Positions 35,641 through 46,747 of a stretch of 64,000 bases of DNA are shown in pieces. How positions within the stretch are numbered: position 1 is the stretch's first letter; the number at the start of each line of letters is the position of its first letter. This DNA is from Gnetum montanum (Eukaryota; Streptophyta; Gnetopsida; Gnetales; Gnetaceae), in contig MNCI01026505.1 in assembly GCA_015680685.1 (NCBI GenBank), positions 7,768 through 71,767 on the forward strand. Direction: 5' to 3'. The notes under the pieces are model-generated. The model saw only the letters and a program-made list of their open reading frames with translations. It was not told the origin of the DNA and ran no database searches. The position numbers and the translations under genes are program-made.

Positions 35641-36439
35641 TGGTGTAAGATCTAGGTGAAAACATGGGGCCTACTGAAGCAGGAGATGGGGGAACGGATA
35701 AAGGGTCATAGCGTAGCAACTAACCCTTTTATTTGAATTGAAAAAATGTTACAAACATTGTTACTTTATGAACGAAAGATTGGAATGTGAAGAGATCTAT
35801 TTAGCTCATGTGTTATATGTTGTATTTACTTTTCTTTTATTTTATTTTATTCTATTTTTATTTATGAATTGAATTCATTACGAACATCTCATTTTAGTTT
35901 TAGGCCATTTTAGGCTATATCGATTGTTTTAGGCCTTTTTGGGCCATCGCTAGTTTTAGGCCATTTTAGGCCATTGCTAGTTTTAGACCATTTTTGGTCA
36001 TGTGTAGTTTTAGGCCATTTGGGGCTATGGCGATGATAGTAAAGGAAATGTTTGCCAGTTTTAGGCCTTAGCAGGCTGTGACGTAATGCAAACGAAGGAC
36101 ATGTGAAGGGTTTAAAGAATAAGTTAGACACTTGGCGTAAATGAGTAAATATGAAGCAAACAGGTAATAAATGTATAATGGATGTTAATTGGGTGAGGAA
36201 AAATGGAGTTGTTACGCTACACAAGTAGCAATCATCCTCAAAACTACTTTCTAATCCATTGTGGGTTTTGCGACATGTAAGGCTAAGAGGCTTTATTGCA
36301 GTATTCTTCTACATCATCGTCTACCGCTTGAAAAGGTAACTCGGCCCATGTAGTTTTGTTTTCTAAGTTGGAATCTTGGGTCGGCTATCTTATCACTGTG
36401 GATCACCACCTCCCTACCTGGGTAAGGTAAATGGATTTC
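35641..36439. repeat. Spacer with tandem array C (about 30-bp unit, AGTTTTAGGCCATTTTAGGCC)
   Basis: The array occupies about 35895-36085, with about six units reading TAGTTTTAGGCCATTTTNGGCC. It lies between the end of the antisense gene and the protease. The unit shares the (C)TAGTTTNAGG core and the inverted GGCC/GGCC or GTC/GAC ends with arrays A and B. The rest of the spacer holds no recognised gene. Confidence 0.8.
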
Positions 36440-37084
36440 CTAATGTATGGGTAAAGAGATGGCCCTTAGTTGGGCTAACCATGATCTCCCCAAGATCAGG
36501 TTAAACCCAGGCATCTTTTCCACCACGATAAATGTCACACTTGTGGGGAACTGGTCCCCCACCACAAAGTCAATGTGGATGGTGCCTTTCACCACTACCT
36601 GTGCCCCATTAAAGGACATTAGAAATGATGTTGTCATGGGTTTGATTTCGTCTACCAAACCTAGTTTGTCCACTATGGGAAATAGGATGATGTTTGTAGT
36701 AGCTCTATCATCAATGTGTACTCTTTGGATCTTATGTTGGCCAACCCAAATTTTGATGAATAGGGGTGTTGTTGTCACTTGATCCTTTTCAGGGTCTTCC
36801 CTAATGGAGTCTTCATAGAATATCAAATGGGATGGCTACGGTTCTTTAGGCGTAGAAGGAAGCACGACCAAATGGATTGCTTTCTCCTTTGTCGGCATGG
36901 TCTCATCAACTAGTATGGACATTAGTATGTAAACCAAAGCCTCACGGTGTGCGGTGGAAGTCATTACCAAGTTGTATAGGCTCAATGTTGTATTCTTTTG
37001 TTTTAGAGCCTGCTTGACCTTAGTAAAAGCACTTAAGAGGTTTTTTCCACCTTCCTGTTGTTTATTGTTGTTCTCTTCCTCCAT
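36440..37084 (-). pseudogene. Aspartic protease of the Tat-type element
   Basis: Cleaves the gag-pol polyprotein in active relatives. On the minus strand 36826-36440 is open. The active-site region reads HIDDRATTNIILF, where D-D/S-G-A-S is expected, so the glycine after the catalytic Asp is Arg. The flap-side motif MPGFNLILGRSWLAQLRAIS is well preserved. The preceding frame (37084-36836) is a Lys/Gln-rich linker to gag with a short stop break. Confidence 0.85.
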
Positions 37085-37684
37085 TCATCCTAGAAGATAG
37101 ATTTCTTGAGGAGGAGCAATTTCAGGCTTGGGGTTAGACCCTTTTGGGCAAGGTGGAAATGATCATGCACGCGTAGCGACATTAACGTTTGGTGACAAGG
37201 TCGGTGTAGATGCAAATGACGAAAGAGTAGGCTTGGAAGGACCTAGGGTAGTACATTTCGTAGTTTTTTTACCTATCAAATGCTCTTCCTATTTCCTTGA
37301 ACAAGAAGGTTGTGATGCCATCTTTTGCTGGTTTTGTGGAATGGGGGCAATTGAGTGTTTTGGCCCCTTGATGATGAATGGTGTTTGTGGGATTAGTGTG
37401 GGTAGTGGTGCAGTTTTGATTATAGAGGATGGAGAGGTAGATTTCTAAGGAGGTACCTTAAAGACAAACAGTTGTTGTGGTGTTTTTTTGGTCATTGTTA
37501 GTGTCGCTACACTATGTTGAGGTATACAAACCACAAAAAGCTGCTATGGAAGTTTCAGATTATTGTCTATGCCAATGGTGTTGATGATGTACCCCACATC
37601 ATTAGTGCTGAGGGGATCTTTGTAAACATGTATGGATTGATTTTTAGGGTGGACGAAGTTGCTTTTGTTAAAGACAAACTTCCC

Positions 37685-39783
37685 CTAATCAATCATCCAT
37701 TGAATATCATCTTTTAAGGCCAGACAGTAATCCGTGTCATGATCACAGAGTTGGTGGTAGTCACAAAACCACTCTAGCTTGAAGTTCTTACGAACTGGAG
37801 GCTCATTGGGCAAAGCCAAAGAGGGGTTCCTAAGAAGTTTGTAGTACTGCTGATGTCGTTTGGTCACTTCCTCTAACATCCACTTGTGCTAAATGTACCT
37901 TTCCCCTATCAATTGCTTCAGGAGTTTTGAAGGCTTGATAGGTAGCGAGGTGTACTTGGAGAGATATTTATGCTCGAAGTTGGGTTTAGGCGAGATGGGT
38001 GCTTCGGGTGCTGATGTGAAGGGTTGAGTAGCATTTCCTAGGTTAGGTGTGGGGTTAGTTGGCACTACAATTGCTTTCTTGTTATTATTTTTGTTGGGCT
38101 TGGCCTCATTTGCCACGGTAGCCACTGTGGCCGTTGTGACCTTATCCTTCCCTTGTTTCTTTTTGGTATGTGCATTTTTATATGCAACATAGGTTGGATC
38201 TTTACTGGCCTCAGTCGTGTCTTGAATGCTTTTTTTCTATGCAAAAGCTTGACTGAGAGAGTACAAGGCTAGGTAATACAACTTGAATTTGATGAAATCA
38301 TTTACTGCCTCCTTGAAGATGGCCAGCAAGTGGGCCTCTGTGATAGGCTCTCGGATCTCGTTCATAGTGGTGCTCCACCACTATATAAACCTTTGTACTA
38401 ACTCTAGTGGATCTTTCTTAACTCCCATTAACTGATCCAATGTGACTTCAGGCTTCAAGTTATACTTGAAGTAGGTTATGAACTAGGTTAGTAGCTCCTC
38501 CAGTGTTGAGATGGAGGCACATGGGAGTGCATGGTACCAGTTTAGAGCTTTGCCTGTTAGGGACATAGCAAAGAAATGAATGATGATGTGTAGCCATTAT
38601 TGCAACAACAAAGATTTAGATCTAAATGTGACCAGATATGCGTTAGGGTCACCCTCCTCCTTGTATTTTGTAAATTGGGGGAGTGGCATCCCAGGGGGTA
38701 ATTTAAGAATGGGAACCACCGAGCTAATGGGATTGTCATGGTAGAAATCCATGTTCTACACTATATCAGAACCGGTAGCTTTGAGGTGCCTAACCTCTTC
38801 AATAAGGGTCTAGATAAGTTGAAATGCTTGATCAAGACTCGGAGATGATGTAGATGGTTGTGGGATTGTGGGGGAAACCATCATTTGTAGTGTAGCGAGG
38901 GCAGTAGCTTGGCTCAAAAGGGGAGTCATTAGGGCTACCCTTGCAAATGGTGCTACTAGTGTGGTCCACCACCGAGTGGGTGGTGCTGCTGGAGCAGTGG
39001 CTACTGGTGGTTCCACGGGCTTGGTCATTTGCATGACTGATGGAATGAGCCACAATCCCACACTTGGTTGCGATACCTGCAAGACTTGGTATGTTTGGTG
39101 GTAATGATGCTGTGATATCTGGTGGGGCTGCAAGGCAAGGAGCGAAGTGGCTAGGGTCCACCACATCGTTAGGGTTGGACCTACTACTAGTGATGAAACA
39201 GACGTAAATGATGAGGTAGGAGTAGAGGCTCTAGGTAGCTGTGAAGTAGAAGCAGTGTGTATGTAGGGAAGTGTCGACGTAACTGGCACCTGGTATGAGA
39301 ATGGGACAGAATGGGGTGGAAGAGTGCCTGGGTACAAAACTGAGGAAGGCACTTGCTAATACGCTGAGGGTGTAGAATGGCTACCCATTGTTGATGAAAG
39401 CATAGATTGAGGTAGATTTGTGATGATTGCAAAGGGAGCCATCACAAAAAGGGGGTTTTACTTGAAGGCCATGGTAGAAGGGATGGTCACAGGGTAAGTT
39501 TGGGCATCCCCCTCAGACTAGGAGTCCAGATCTTCCTGCCCATCCTAGAATGGTTCATTACAATGGGATAACATGTCCCTCTCCCTAGGCCTAGTGACTC
39601 ATAGCAGCTGATCGAAGATCCACTGATACGTCTCCGAAAGCGGAATGGCAACATCGGGGTTAGGGGCAAACTCCCTCCTATTCCAATAAAGGAGTTCGAA
39701 ACTATGCTTGTGCTCAAGTTCTTGTCAATCCAGGGGCAAATCCACTTGGATCTTTGCGTAGATAAATTCATAATGCTCTGCAT
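37685..39783 (-). pseudogene. Gag of the Tat-type element
   Basis: Forms the particle shell. The minus strand begins with an unconserved region (39783 onward). A Pro/Ser/Thr-rich section follows at about 39352-38810. Next is the Retrotrans_gag core, with LTGKALNWYHALPCASIST then LEELLT (about 38560-38490). A Lys/Asn-rich linker at 38125-37889 leads to a zinc-site-like block, FCDYHQLCDHDTDYCLALK (about 37775-37720), of C-x2-H...H...C type. Stops at several places replace glutamine-compatible codons. At least one frame change lies near 38.8 kb. Confidence 0.8.
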
Positions 39784-40160
39784 CTTGTGCCAAGAACTCG
39801 AGTGACAAGTGTCAAATCCTAAGGGACTGGTCTGTCACCAACACTGGGCTAGGTGGCTACTCAACACCCATGGTGCTTTGGGTAGAGAAAGGAGCCTCAA
39901 GGCTCAAGGTAGAAACAATGATGGTTGTCAAAATCATCTTGTGTATTGAATAAAGGTAGATCGCAAACTAGTAAACATGGAAATCAAGAGGAGATCAGAC
40001 GCTTTTCGTCCTACCAGATTCCAAAGAAACCTTCTTCATGACCAATCTGCATCACATGATGCATAAACAACCACAAAAGGATGTAACGTTTATGCTAGTG
40101 CATGACAGGGTACAGAGAGCGTGCAGGAGTACCTGTAGGACACAAAAAAGACAATAAAAT
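39784..40160 (-). other. 5' leader of the Tat-type element
   Basis: About 380 bp between the primer site and the first gag frame. It contains only short frames and would hold packaging and dimerisation signals in an active element. No such signal can be named from the sequence. Confidence 0.5.
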
Positions 40161-40181
40161 ACCCTCCTTCTAGCGCCAAAA
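40161..40181 (-). other. Primer-binding site of the Tat-type element
   Basis: The minus strand beside the 5' LTR reads TTTTTGGCGCTAGAAGGAGGG. The TGGCGC start is typical of tRNA-primed plant gypsy elements, with the last three bases of the tRNA (CCA) pairing to TGG. I cannot name the tRNA with confidence. Confidence 0.6.
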
Positions 40182-40765
40182 ACTGTAGCAACCAAAAACG
40201 TCGATGGATAGAACACTGAGAGGTTGCTAGGTGAACAGTTTAGCCCCAGATCCATGCATGTGTTGTGCTAGAGAAAAATGGAAATAGGGCATCTTGAACA
40301 ATCTAGTTGATCAGATAGGGACTTAGTCAATGTATCTTAACCTTATGTAAACATCGGTTCAAGAGTGAGACACGTGAGGTAAATCTATGATCAATAAATG
40401 TAGAAATGAAGGAAAGGATGCAAAACAATGTTAACAGTAAAGAAATAGCAGAACAAACTCAAGTGAGAAAATGCACAACCCCAAGGTCATAGATTTGATT
40501 CTTTTCCATGTTTGAAAGATGTACAACAAGTTATGCAACAACAAAGACACACAGGGAACTCAAGGGTAACTAGAATGCTCAATGGAAATGCCAACTATGC
40601 CTTGTGAAAGCCAACTTAAAAGCTAACTGCAATAAGAAGCCAACTCTATTTGCTAAGAAGCCAACTAGCCAATGCAAAAAGCCAACAAGCCAACCACTCT
40701 TGTCAATGAAAAAAATGCCAAATATTTGGATGAAAAGCCAACCCTTTGAGCATTCTTTTCCATGG

Positions 40766-40775
40766 TATTTATAGG
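40766..40775 (-). promoter_or_regulatory. LTR promoter TATA box driving gag-pol
   Basis: Minus-strand CCTATAAATA within GGCCCTATAAATACCATGG. Transcription would start about 30 bases downstream, near 40735, leaving roughly 550 bp of R and U5 before the primer site. The same box is conserved in the left LTR. Confidence 0.7.
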
Positions 40776-41162
40776 GCCAGGAGTAACCGAGAAATAGGGC
40801 TTGGATGCCATGTGTCTTGGACCCCACAAGATGTTGATGTGCCCGTACTGTGTAGGTGTGCAATGCTAGTCGTGAACTTGGCTATGCTATGATTATGCTT
40901 CCAGGACTGTATGTGCTAAGATCAGTGTGCTAACAATGCAAACAAAAATGGAGCTTACGCCCCAGGACTACATCTTTCCTACTCTTACAAGCAAGGTCAA
41001 GCATAGGAACAATGTTTTTTGGGAGCTAACCAGGGGGTGTGCAAGATGGAGTGAAATTTTTGATTCCACCAAGGAGATTCTTAAATGAAGAAGATTGACG
41101 TCTACAAGTTCTAGAGCTACTCGAAGACATCTTGATGCTTCCATACTAGTGTTGTGTTACTC

Positions 41163-41406
41163 ATGCTACGTAGCATAAGTGGCTGCTTGCTATGCTATGC
41201 TACACTACGTAGCATAGCCACTAGTTTGAACTAGAACTTATGCTAAAGTTGAAAACATTTGTCTGTAGTTATGCTAACAACTGCAACTTTTGTCCTTTGT
41301 TCTAGGAAGCCCTTGAACTTGCTGAACTTATGTTTGAAACACCCTTGCTACTTTTACATTGTTGCTACACTATGCTATGCTATGTAGTGTAGCATAGCAT
41401 AGCAAC
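41163..41406. promoter_or_regulatory. Palindromic hairpin cluster in U3
   Basis: ATGCTACGTAGCAT (41163-41176) is a perfect palindrome. GCTATGCTAC-ACTAC-GTAGCATAGC (41194-41218) is a perfect 10-bp stem with a 5-base loop. 41361-41406 is a longer imperfect stem with GTTGCTA/TAGCAAC ends. Related copies lie further along U3 and in the left LTR. The position upstream of the TATA box suggests cis-regulatory repeats; this is inference. Confidence 0.6.
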
Positions 41407-42004
41407 CAACATATCCTACCTTTTCATTCAATCCACCATCTTCTAGTAAGAAAATTTGCTCAAGGCTTGGTGCTAAACAAGGAAACCAGTTTTGGAGGCT
41501 GTAGTGTTTGCCGAGTGCAACTTTCTTATTGGAATCATTTGGCAAGCTGGGCCTTTATGCTTCACCTTTGCTATGCTAGGTAGCGTAGCATAGTGTAGCT
41601 GCTTGTGTTGACTAAATTTTGACTTGTCTCACAATGATTTTTTCAGTTCACACTTAGACACTTGAGCAACTATCCCTTGAGGCTTGATACGCTGCATAGT
41701 GTAGTGTACCAAACTTCTTCACTAGAAACCTTGCCGAACTGCTTTGGTTATCCAAAACACTTTCAAAAAATCCTAGCATATATTCTGAGTAGACTATCAG
41801 CCGGGTGAATTGTCCAAGTGAGTAGGCTCAAGATTCCATTAGGCCTATCAGCTCTAGAGATGGAAAAATTGCTGGACTGGATAGCCTAACCTCAATGCTT
41901 ACATTTTCCTGTCAAACTATCATGATGCTGCACTTGTGGAAGTCCTTTCCTAAAGTCCAAGACCCTGGTGAGGCATGAGGGTCTTGAAATTTTATGGTGT
42001 TTCA

Positions 42005-42009
42005 ATCTA
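42005..42009. repeat. Target-site duplication ATCTA (right)
   Basis: Matches 23192-23196. The gypsy frame interrupted at 23196 resumes after this point. Confidence 0.9.
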
Positions 42010-43330
42010 CCACCACATTTTCTCTACATCTTTTATCTAAGATATCAAGATCATATTCTTGAAGTAGAAGATACCATCTCATAATCCTAGCATTCTTGAC
42101 CTTTTTTTTTTCTTTTTTCCTAGGAATTTTTTGGTTGAATGATCAGTGTATATTCTAGTTTTGTATCCTATTAAATAATATCTAAACTTATTTAGAGCAT
42201 ACACAATTTCTAAAATTTTTTATTTTAGTAGTTGTGTAGTTCACTTAGGCCTGATCCAAACTTTTGGAAACATAGTAAATTATCCTCTTCTTATTTTCTA
42301 TGTATTCACCTAAAACTATTACGACAATCATGTTACTAGCTTTACACATTAAGTCAAAAGGGAAATCCAAATTATGTGAGTTAAGAAATGGAATGGTGGT
42401 CACACTTTCCTTAGGTTTTAAAAAATTGTTAAATAATCATTAATTCAAATGAAGGGAATATATTTTTCTAAAATCTTATAGAGTGGTTTAGTAATTTTTG
42501 AAAAATTCTTAACAAACCATATATAATATCTAGCATGGCCTAAGATGGACCTAAGTGTTCTTAAATTGGTTGGGGCTAGAAGTGTAGAGATTACCTTAAC
42601 TTTTTTCCCATCTATTTTAATCCCTTCATTAGAGATTACATGTTCTAAAAAGAAATTGTTTGTCATCATTAAATGATTCTTTTTTAAATTTCATTTTAAA
42701 TTTTTCTCTATACATCTATCTAAAACATATTCTAATCAATCTAACATCTATTCATAAGTATCTCTATACAATGAAAACTCCTCCATAAATACTTCTACAT
42801 ATTCCTCCAACATATTGAAAAGGATAGATATCATTGCTCTTTATAAGGTATCAAGTGCATTATAAACAACAAAAGTCATTCTTCTATAGGAAAATGTACC
42901 ATATGGATAAGTAAAATTTATTTTATTCTAATATTATGAAGAAATAACCACTTGGTTGTAACCACTAAACTCATCTAAAAAGAAATCATATCCATGCCCT
43001 TCCAACCTTTTGAAAATTTGGTCTATATAGAGTAAAGGAAAATTATCCTTTTTAGTACTTTGATTAAGTTTCCTATAATCTACACAAACATACCATTTAC
43101 CTCAATTTGTAGGCACCATAGAGATGGAACTCACCCATTCACTATCAACTATTTGGTAAATAATTCCTTCCTTCCAAAGTTTGAAAATCTCATCTTTAAT
43201 GATTTGTTTTAGGTTGGACGGATTCTTCTAGAAGTAATTCTAATGTGTTTTACATTCTCTTCTAAGTATATATGATGTTGACATATGTTAGGTGAAATTC
43301 CATGGTGAAGATCCTCATGACTCCATGCAA
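42005..43330 (-). pseudogene. Old Ty3/gypsy element: RT and start of RNase H, catalytic site altered
   Basis: On the minus strand the RT starts near 43300. It includes KDNFPLLYIDQIFKRLEGHG (about 43050-42990), FTYPYGTFSYRRMTF (about 42920-42880), and the catalytic box FMEEFSLY (about 42792-42769) where FMDDFSVY is usual. Both Asp are Glu. The RT end and connection (42669-42445) read FLEHVISNEGIKIDGKKVKV and LRSILGHARYYIWFVKNFS. The RNase H continues to 42010 and, past the insertion, into 23196. Many stops. Confidence 0.85.
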
Positions 43331-43733
43331 ATGCCTTGGATATTCTTTTTAATATCCTCATTAATTTATCCTTTTTATCAATGGATAGTTAAGAATTAAT
43401 TATTAATGGTTTATTTTGCACACTAAAAATGTACTTAATGGTATTAGGTATTTTCATAAGTTTAAGAGAGTTGTTGATTAATGGTTAAATATTATCCCCA
43501 AAAATTCCTGATCCAAGATTCAAAATTTGATCCAATAGATTATGTTGTTTCATAGTGGAAGAATCTTAGAGGCCTCCATCAAAATTATTAAGTGCTAAAG
43601 TTCTCTTATTGTAATCCATGTTAGAAGTTGATATTGAATAGAGAATTCTAGCTTCTTTAATATCTTGGTTTATTCTATCCTCCTTTGCTTTATCAAAGAT
43701 GTTAAGTGTAAAAGTAAGATTGGCAATGGTTAG

Positions 43734-44050
43734 TTAAAGTTTCCCTAATCTACAATTGATTATAGCATCAACTATTGCTAAACAAGGTCTTGCTAGAATA
43801 ATGGAGAAATAATCTAGATCCTTAACTTCTAATACAATAACATCTATGACATATTTTCCATTTTCAACTTTCACTATTAAATCTTTAACTACTTCTCTAG
43901 GTTTAATAGTTGAGCCATCAGCTAAGAAAATTAACATATTTACTTTCCTAATATTTGCCAAGAATAATACCTTAGCCATTGCACATGGCATAATGTTAAT
44001 ACTAGCTTCTAAATCTAATAGGATATTTCAAATACCTTTCTCATTAATTT
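43734..44050 (-). pseudogene. Old Ty3/gypsy element: aspartic protease relic
   Basis: The active-site region reads LLDLEASINIMPCAMAK, matching the D-L-G-A-S-I-N pattern of Athila-like and related plant gypsy proteases, with Gly changed to Glu. It continues LIFLADGSTIKPREVVKDLI and IILARPCLAIVDAIINCRLG, the ILGRPFLAT-type motif. The 85-codon part (43991-43734) is open, and the active-site Asp lies upstream of it. Confidence 0.8.
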
Positions 44051-44559
44051 TTATAGGAATGGTTGGGAATCTTGGGTCTTGTAACTTTGTATAAGTTGAG
44101 ATAGATTATCAACCAAGTATACTTAACTATGAATCTTTTTGTTTCTCCTTTTTGTACATAACTCCCTTAAATATTTTGCATATGGTAGGGTATCATTTAC
44201 AGCCTACTCAAGTAGAATATGCAAGTACTATTCCTTAAACATTTTTTCAATGTGTACCTTAGTGGAAAAACCTTCTTGCAATCTTTTAGAATATGGTGAT
44301 GAATGTAATTTCCTACCTACTGATGATGGAGATGTTGAAGGTTTTGTTTTTAACTCTTTCTCCTTCTTCTCCAATATAGGTGTTTCATGTGATTTATCTT
44401 CTATTTGTAGCTCTTCAACTTGGTCTCTAAAGATAACATTTTTATTAGGGTTAGGTTCTATAGTCTTTCCACTTCTTATAGTGATAGAATTTAATTTTTC
44501 TTTACTCTTTCTTTGCTTTGTGGGGTTGGTTTGAGGTTGGAAAGATAAGTCTTGTTTAG

Positions 44560-46680
44560 TTAAGTCCTAAAATCATCTTCTAGTCTTAGCTACAAACTAC
44601 GTATCTTCTTTAATGAAGGTTATTAATTTCAATTAAGTGATCCAATTTCTCATTAACCAGGTTTCCAAATGGTCTAAAATTACCTTGAGGAATTGGTGTT
44701 GGTTGTTGGTAGAATAATATTGATTGAAATGAAAAAGGATTTTTGGTTTTAAATTTGTTGAAAATTTCTTACCAATTCTTAAATTTCTTCATTATAATAT
44801 AATAAGGTTGGACAAGTTATGATGTCATGCTACTTGTTCTCACATGGATTACAAGCTTTTCCTTATGAAAAATGAGATTATTTCTTAATTAATTTGGTTA
44901 ATTCATCAACCTTCTTATTTAGTTACTCAATTTGATGAGTCACACCTTTCATGATATAAGGTTTAAGTAACGTTTTCTTTGATCTACCAAGAATCAATAT
45001 TTCTTTAACCTTCCTCTAGTCTAGCATTTAAAATGTTCCTTCCATAAGAAAAGTCTACATTTTGTCTACAATAGGGTAACAATGTTTCCATAAATATTTG
45101 AATTAACTAATAGGGTCAAAATCCATGATTAGAATTTTTAAGGCATAGTCCCTTAAATCTATCAAAGGCATTCTTATAATCCTTATCTTCCTTTTGTTTA
45201 AAGCTCTTGACATGTTTTTTAAGGGTATATAGCCTATCATTAGAGAGGAAGTGGTGGATAAATGCTACCTAAAAATCATCCTATGAGCTTATCTAAGTTC
45301 TCAATGTTTGGAGCCAAAAATCAACTTAATCTTTTAAGGTGGATTTAAAATCTATTACTTTAGTCTTATTCTCACCTCGAGGTGCTAACATAGCTATCGT
45401 GTTTTGGAATTCTAACTTAGGTTGCCAAGAATTCATCATTAGTTCCCCTAAAAATAGGTAATAAATGAGAATTTTTAACTTCTACATTTTTCTCCTAGGT
45501 AAAACACCAATGATCCTTGAGAAATAGTATGTGTTCTCTAGTTTAACAAATCTTCTAAAGTTTAACATTGATATACTTTCCCCAAAGGGAAGTTAGAACC
45601 CATCCTGCAAAAAGAAAGAGGAATTGGGCTTTGAAAGGTTCTAAGAGATATATGATATGAAGGAGACCCAATCATCAATAAAGAAATTCCCAAGGTTGAA
45701 ATAACAATGGGACTTATTATGGAAATAAAGGTGGCTATCGAGGAAAGAGGGGTTTGAAAATTTAAGGCACTTATTGGTTGAGTAGTTCCTTCCAAAGTGG
45801 CCACTTAACTTAATATTTGGATGAAGTTATGATTTTGGAAAATAGTAACTATAACTAGATTTTTTGTTTGCATTATGATGTTTAAGATATCTATCAATGG
45901 ATTAAGTGCTATTAAAAATAAAAATTGCATTTCTAGTTTACTTAGTTCAAAAATCTCTGTTGGAGTTTCAATTCAATTTTTTTGTTAACTAGTTCTTCTA
46001 TTATAGGGAATTGTAAAATGTATTCTAAAGCTTAAACTTGTTGAGTTAAACTTATGTGTTTGCTATCTAAATTTTCATCAATTCCCCTAATATTTTATTA
46101 AATAAATTCTTGATTCTCCCTAGCTAATTGAGTCAAGTGAAATTCCTCTTTGTTACTAGTTAATACTCCTTGATTTATGGAAGTTATAGGAGTTTTAGAA
46201 GTTAAGGGGATACTGGTGGAAGTTTCTTTAAGCCTTTTTTATTAGTTTACCTCTAGACTAAGCTTTTCGTATTCAGGTTCTTTTGGAATATGTTCTAAGT
46301 TAGTTATAATATGTTTGTAATAACTTTTGATATTCCTAGGAAGTTTTATTCGAGTTAGCTTTTTAGGTTACTCATTAGATGTTATTAATATCAACAAGTG
46401 CATCCTTCCCTAGCATATTCGTGAACAATCAATCCTAGAAACTTATAAATAGTTTTTACTACACTGGTAATTATGACTTCATTTGTAGTTTTCTTATAAC
46501 TTTCTTCTCTATTAGCAACAAAGGGAACTAACTCTTGTAACTTCTCTTGTACTTTTTTCTCACTTTTAGTTTTTTATTTTTCTTTTTAAATGAAAAATAA
46601 TTAGAGGAAATCATTGCTAAAAATATGAAATAGAAGAATAAAAGAGAAAACATGTACCTTTTTTTAGAACTAACTAAAAA
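44560..46680 (-). pseudogene. Old Ty3/gypsy element: gag relic
   Basis: The minus strand from about 45450 to 44830 reads LAPRGENKTKVIDFKSTLKD, VDFWLQTLRT, VAFIHHFLSNDRLYTLKKHV, FKGLCLKILIMDFDPIS and a knuckle-like CENK*HDIITCP. This is the order of a plant gypsy gag core followed by nucleocapsid. Stops in the core are TAG or TAA at places where Gln fits. The N-terminal third (45.8-46.6 kb) is not readable as a known domain. Confidence 0.7.
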
Positions 46681-46719
46681 TAATAAAAGCATACTAAATC
46701 CTCAATGAAGATTAACTTT

Positions 46720-46747
46720 GTCGACCTCCTTAGCAATGATGCCAAAT
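46720..46747 (-). other. Primer-binding site of the old gypsy element
   Basis: The minus strand reads TTTGGCATCATTGCTAAGG followed by AGGTCGAC. It resembles the tRNA-Asp-type site TGGCGCCGTTGCCGGGGA with several transitions. It lies one base inside an LTR that ends CTCATCA on the minus strand. Confidence 0.6.

Larger units (their letters stand above)
23197..42004 (-). mobile_element. Full-length Tat-type Ty3/gypsy retrotransposon, 18.8 kb, nested
   Basis: Bounded by LTRs of 1840 and 1821 bp (TG...CA) and the duplication ATCTA. Minus-strand order is 5' LTR, primer site, gag, protease, RT, RNase H, a second archaeal-type RNase H, integrase, polypurine tract, 3' LTR. A second RNase H is a known hallmark of the plant Tat lineage. 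Three related tandem arrays and a plus-strand spliced ORF lie between coding modules. All enzyme frames have stops. About 14 mismatches in the first 66 LTR positions suggest an old insertion. Confidence 0.9.
40184..42004 (-). mobile_element. Right LTR (5' LTR) of the Tat-type element
   Basis: TGTAGCAACC to GGTGTTTCA, collinear with the left LTR. It carries a minus-strand TATA box at 40766-40775, so U3 is 42004 down to about 40740 and R/U5 lies below. U3 holds at least five palindromic hairpin motifs (41163-41176, 41194-41218, 41361-41406, about 41573-41600 and about 41690). The R/U5 part contains an AGCCAA-rich tract (40600-40745). Confidence 0.9.

Noticed and set aside
37128-37448. 106-codon plus-strand frame, Gly/Val-rich
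   Set aside because: It lies opposite the gag-protease linker of the Tat-type element and shows no domain; it is a shadow frame.
38868-39104. Plus-strand frame rich in Ala and Gly
   Set aside because: It is the complement of the Pro/Ser/Thr-rich gag section on the minus strand.
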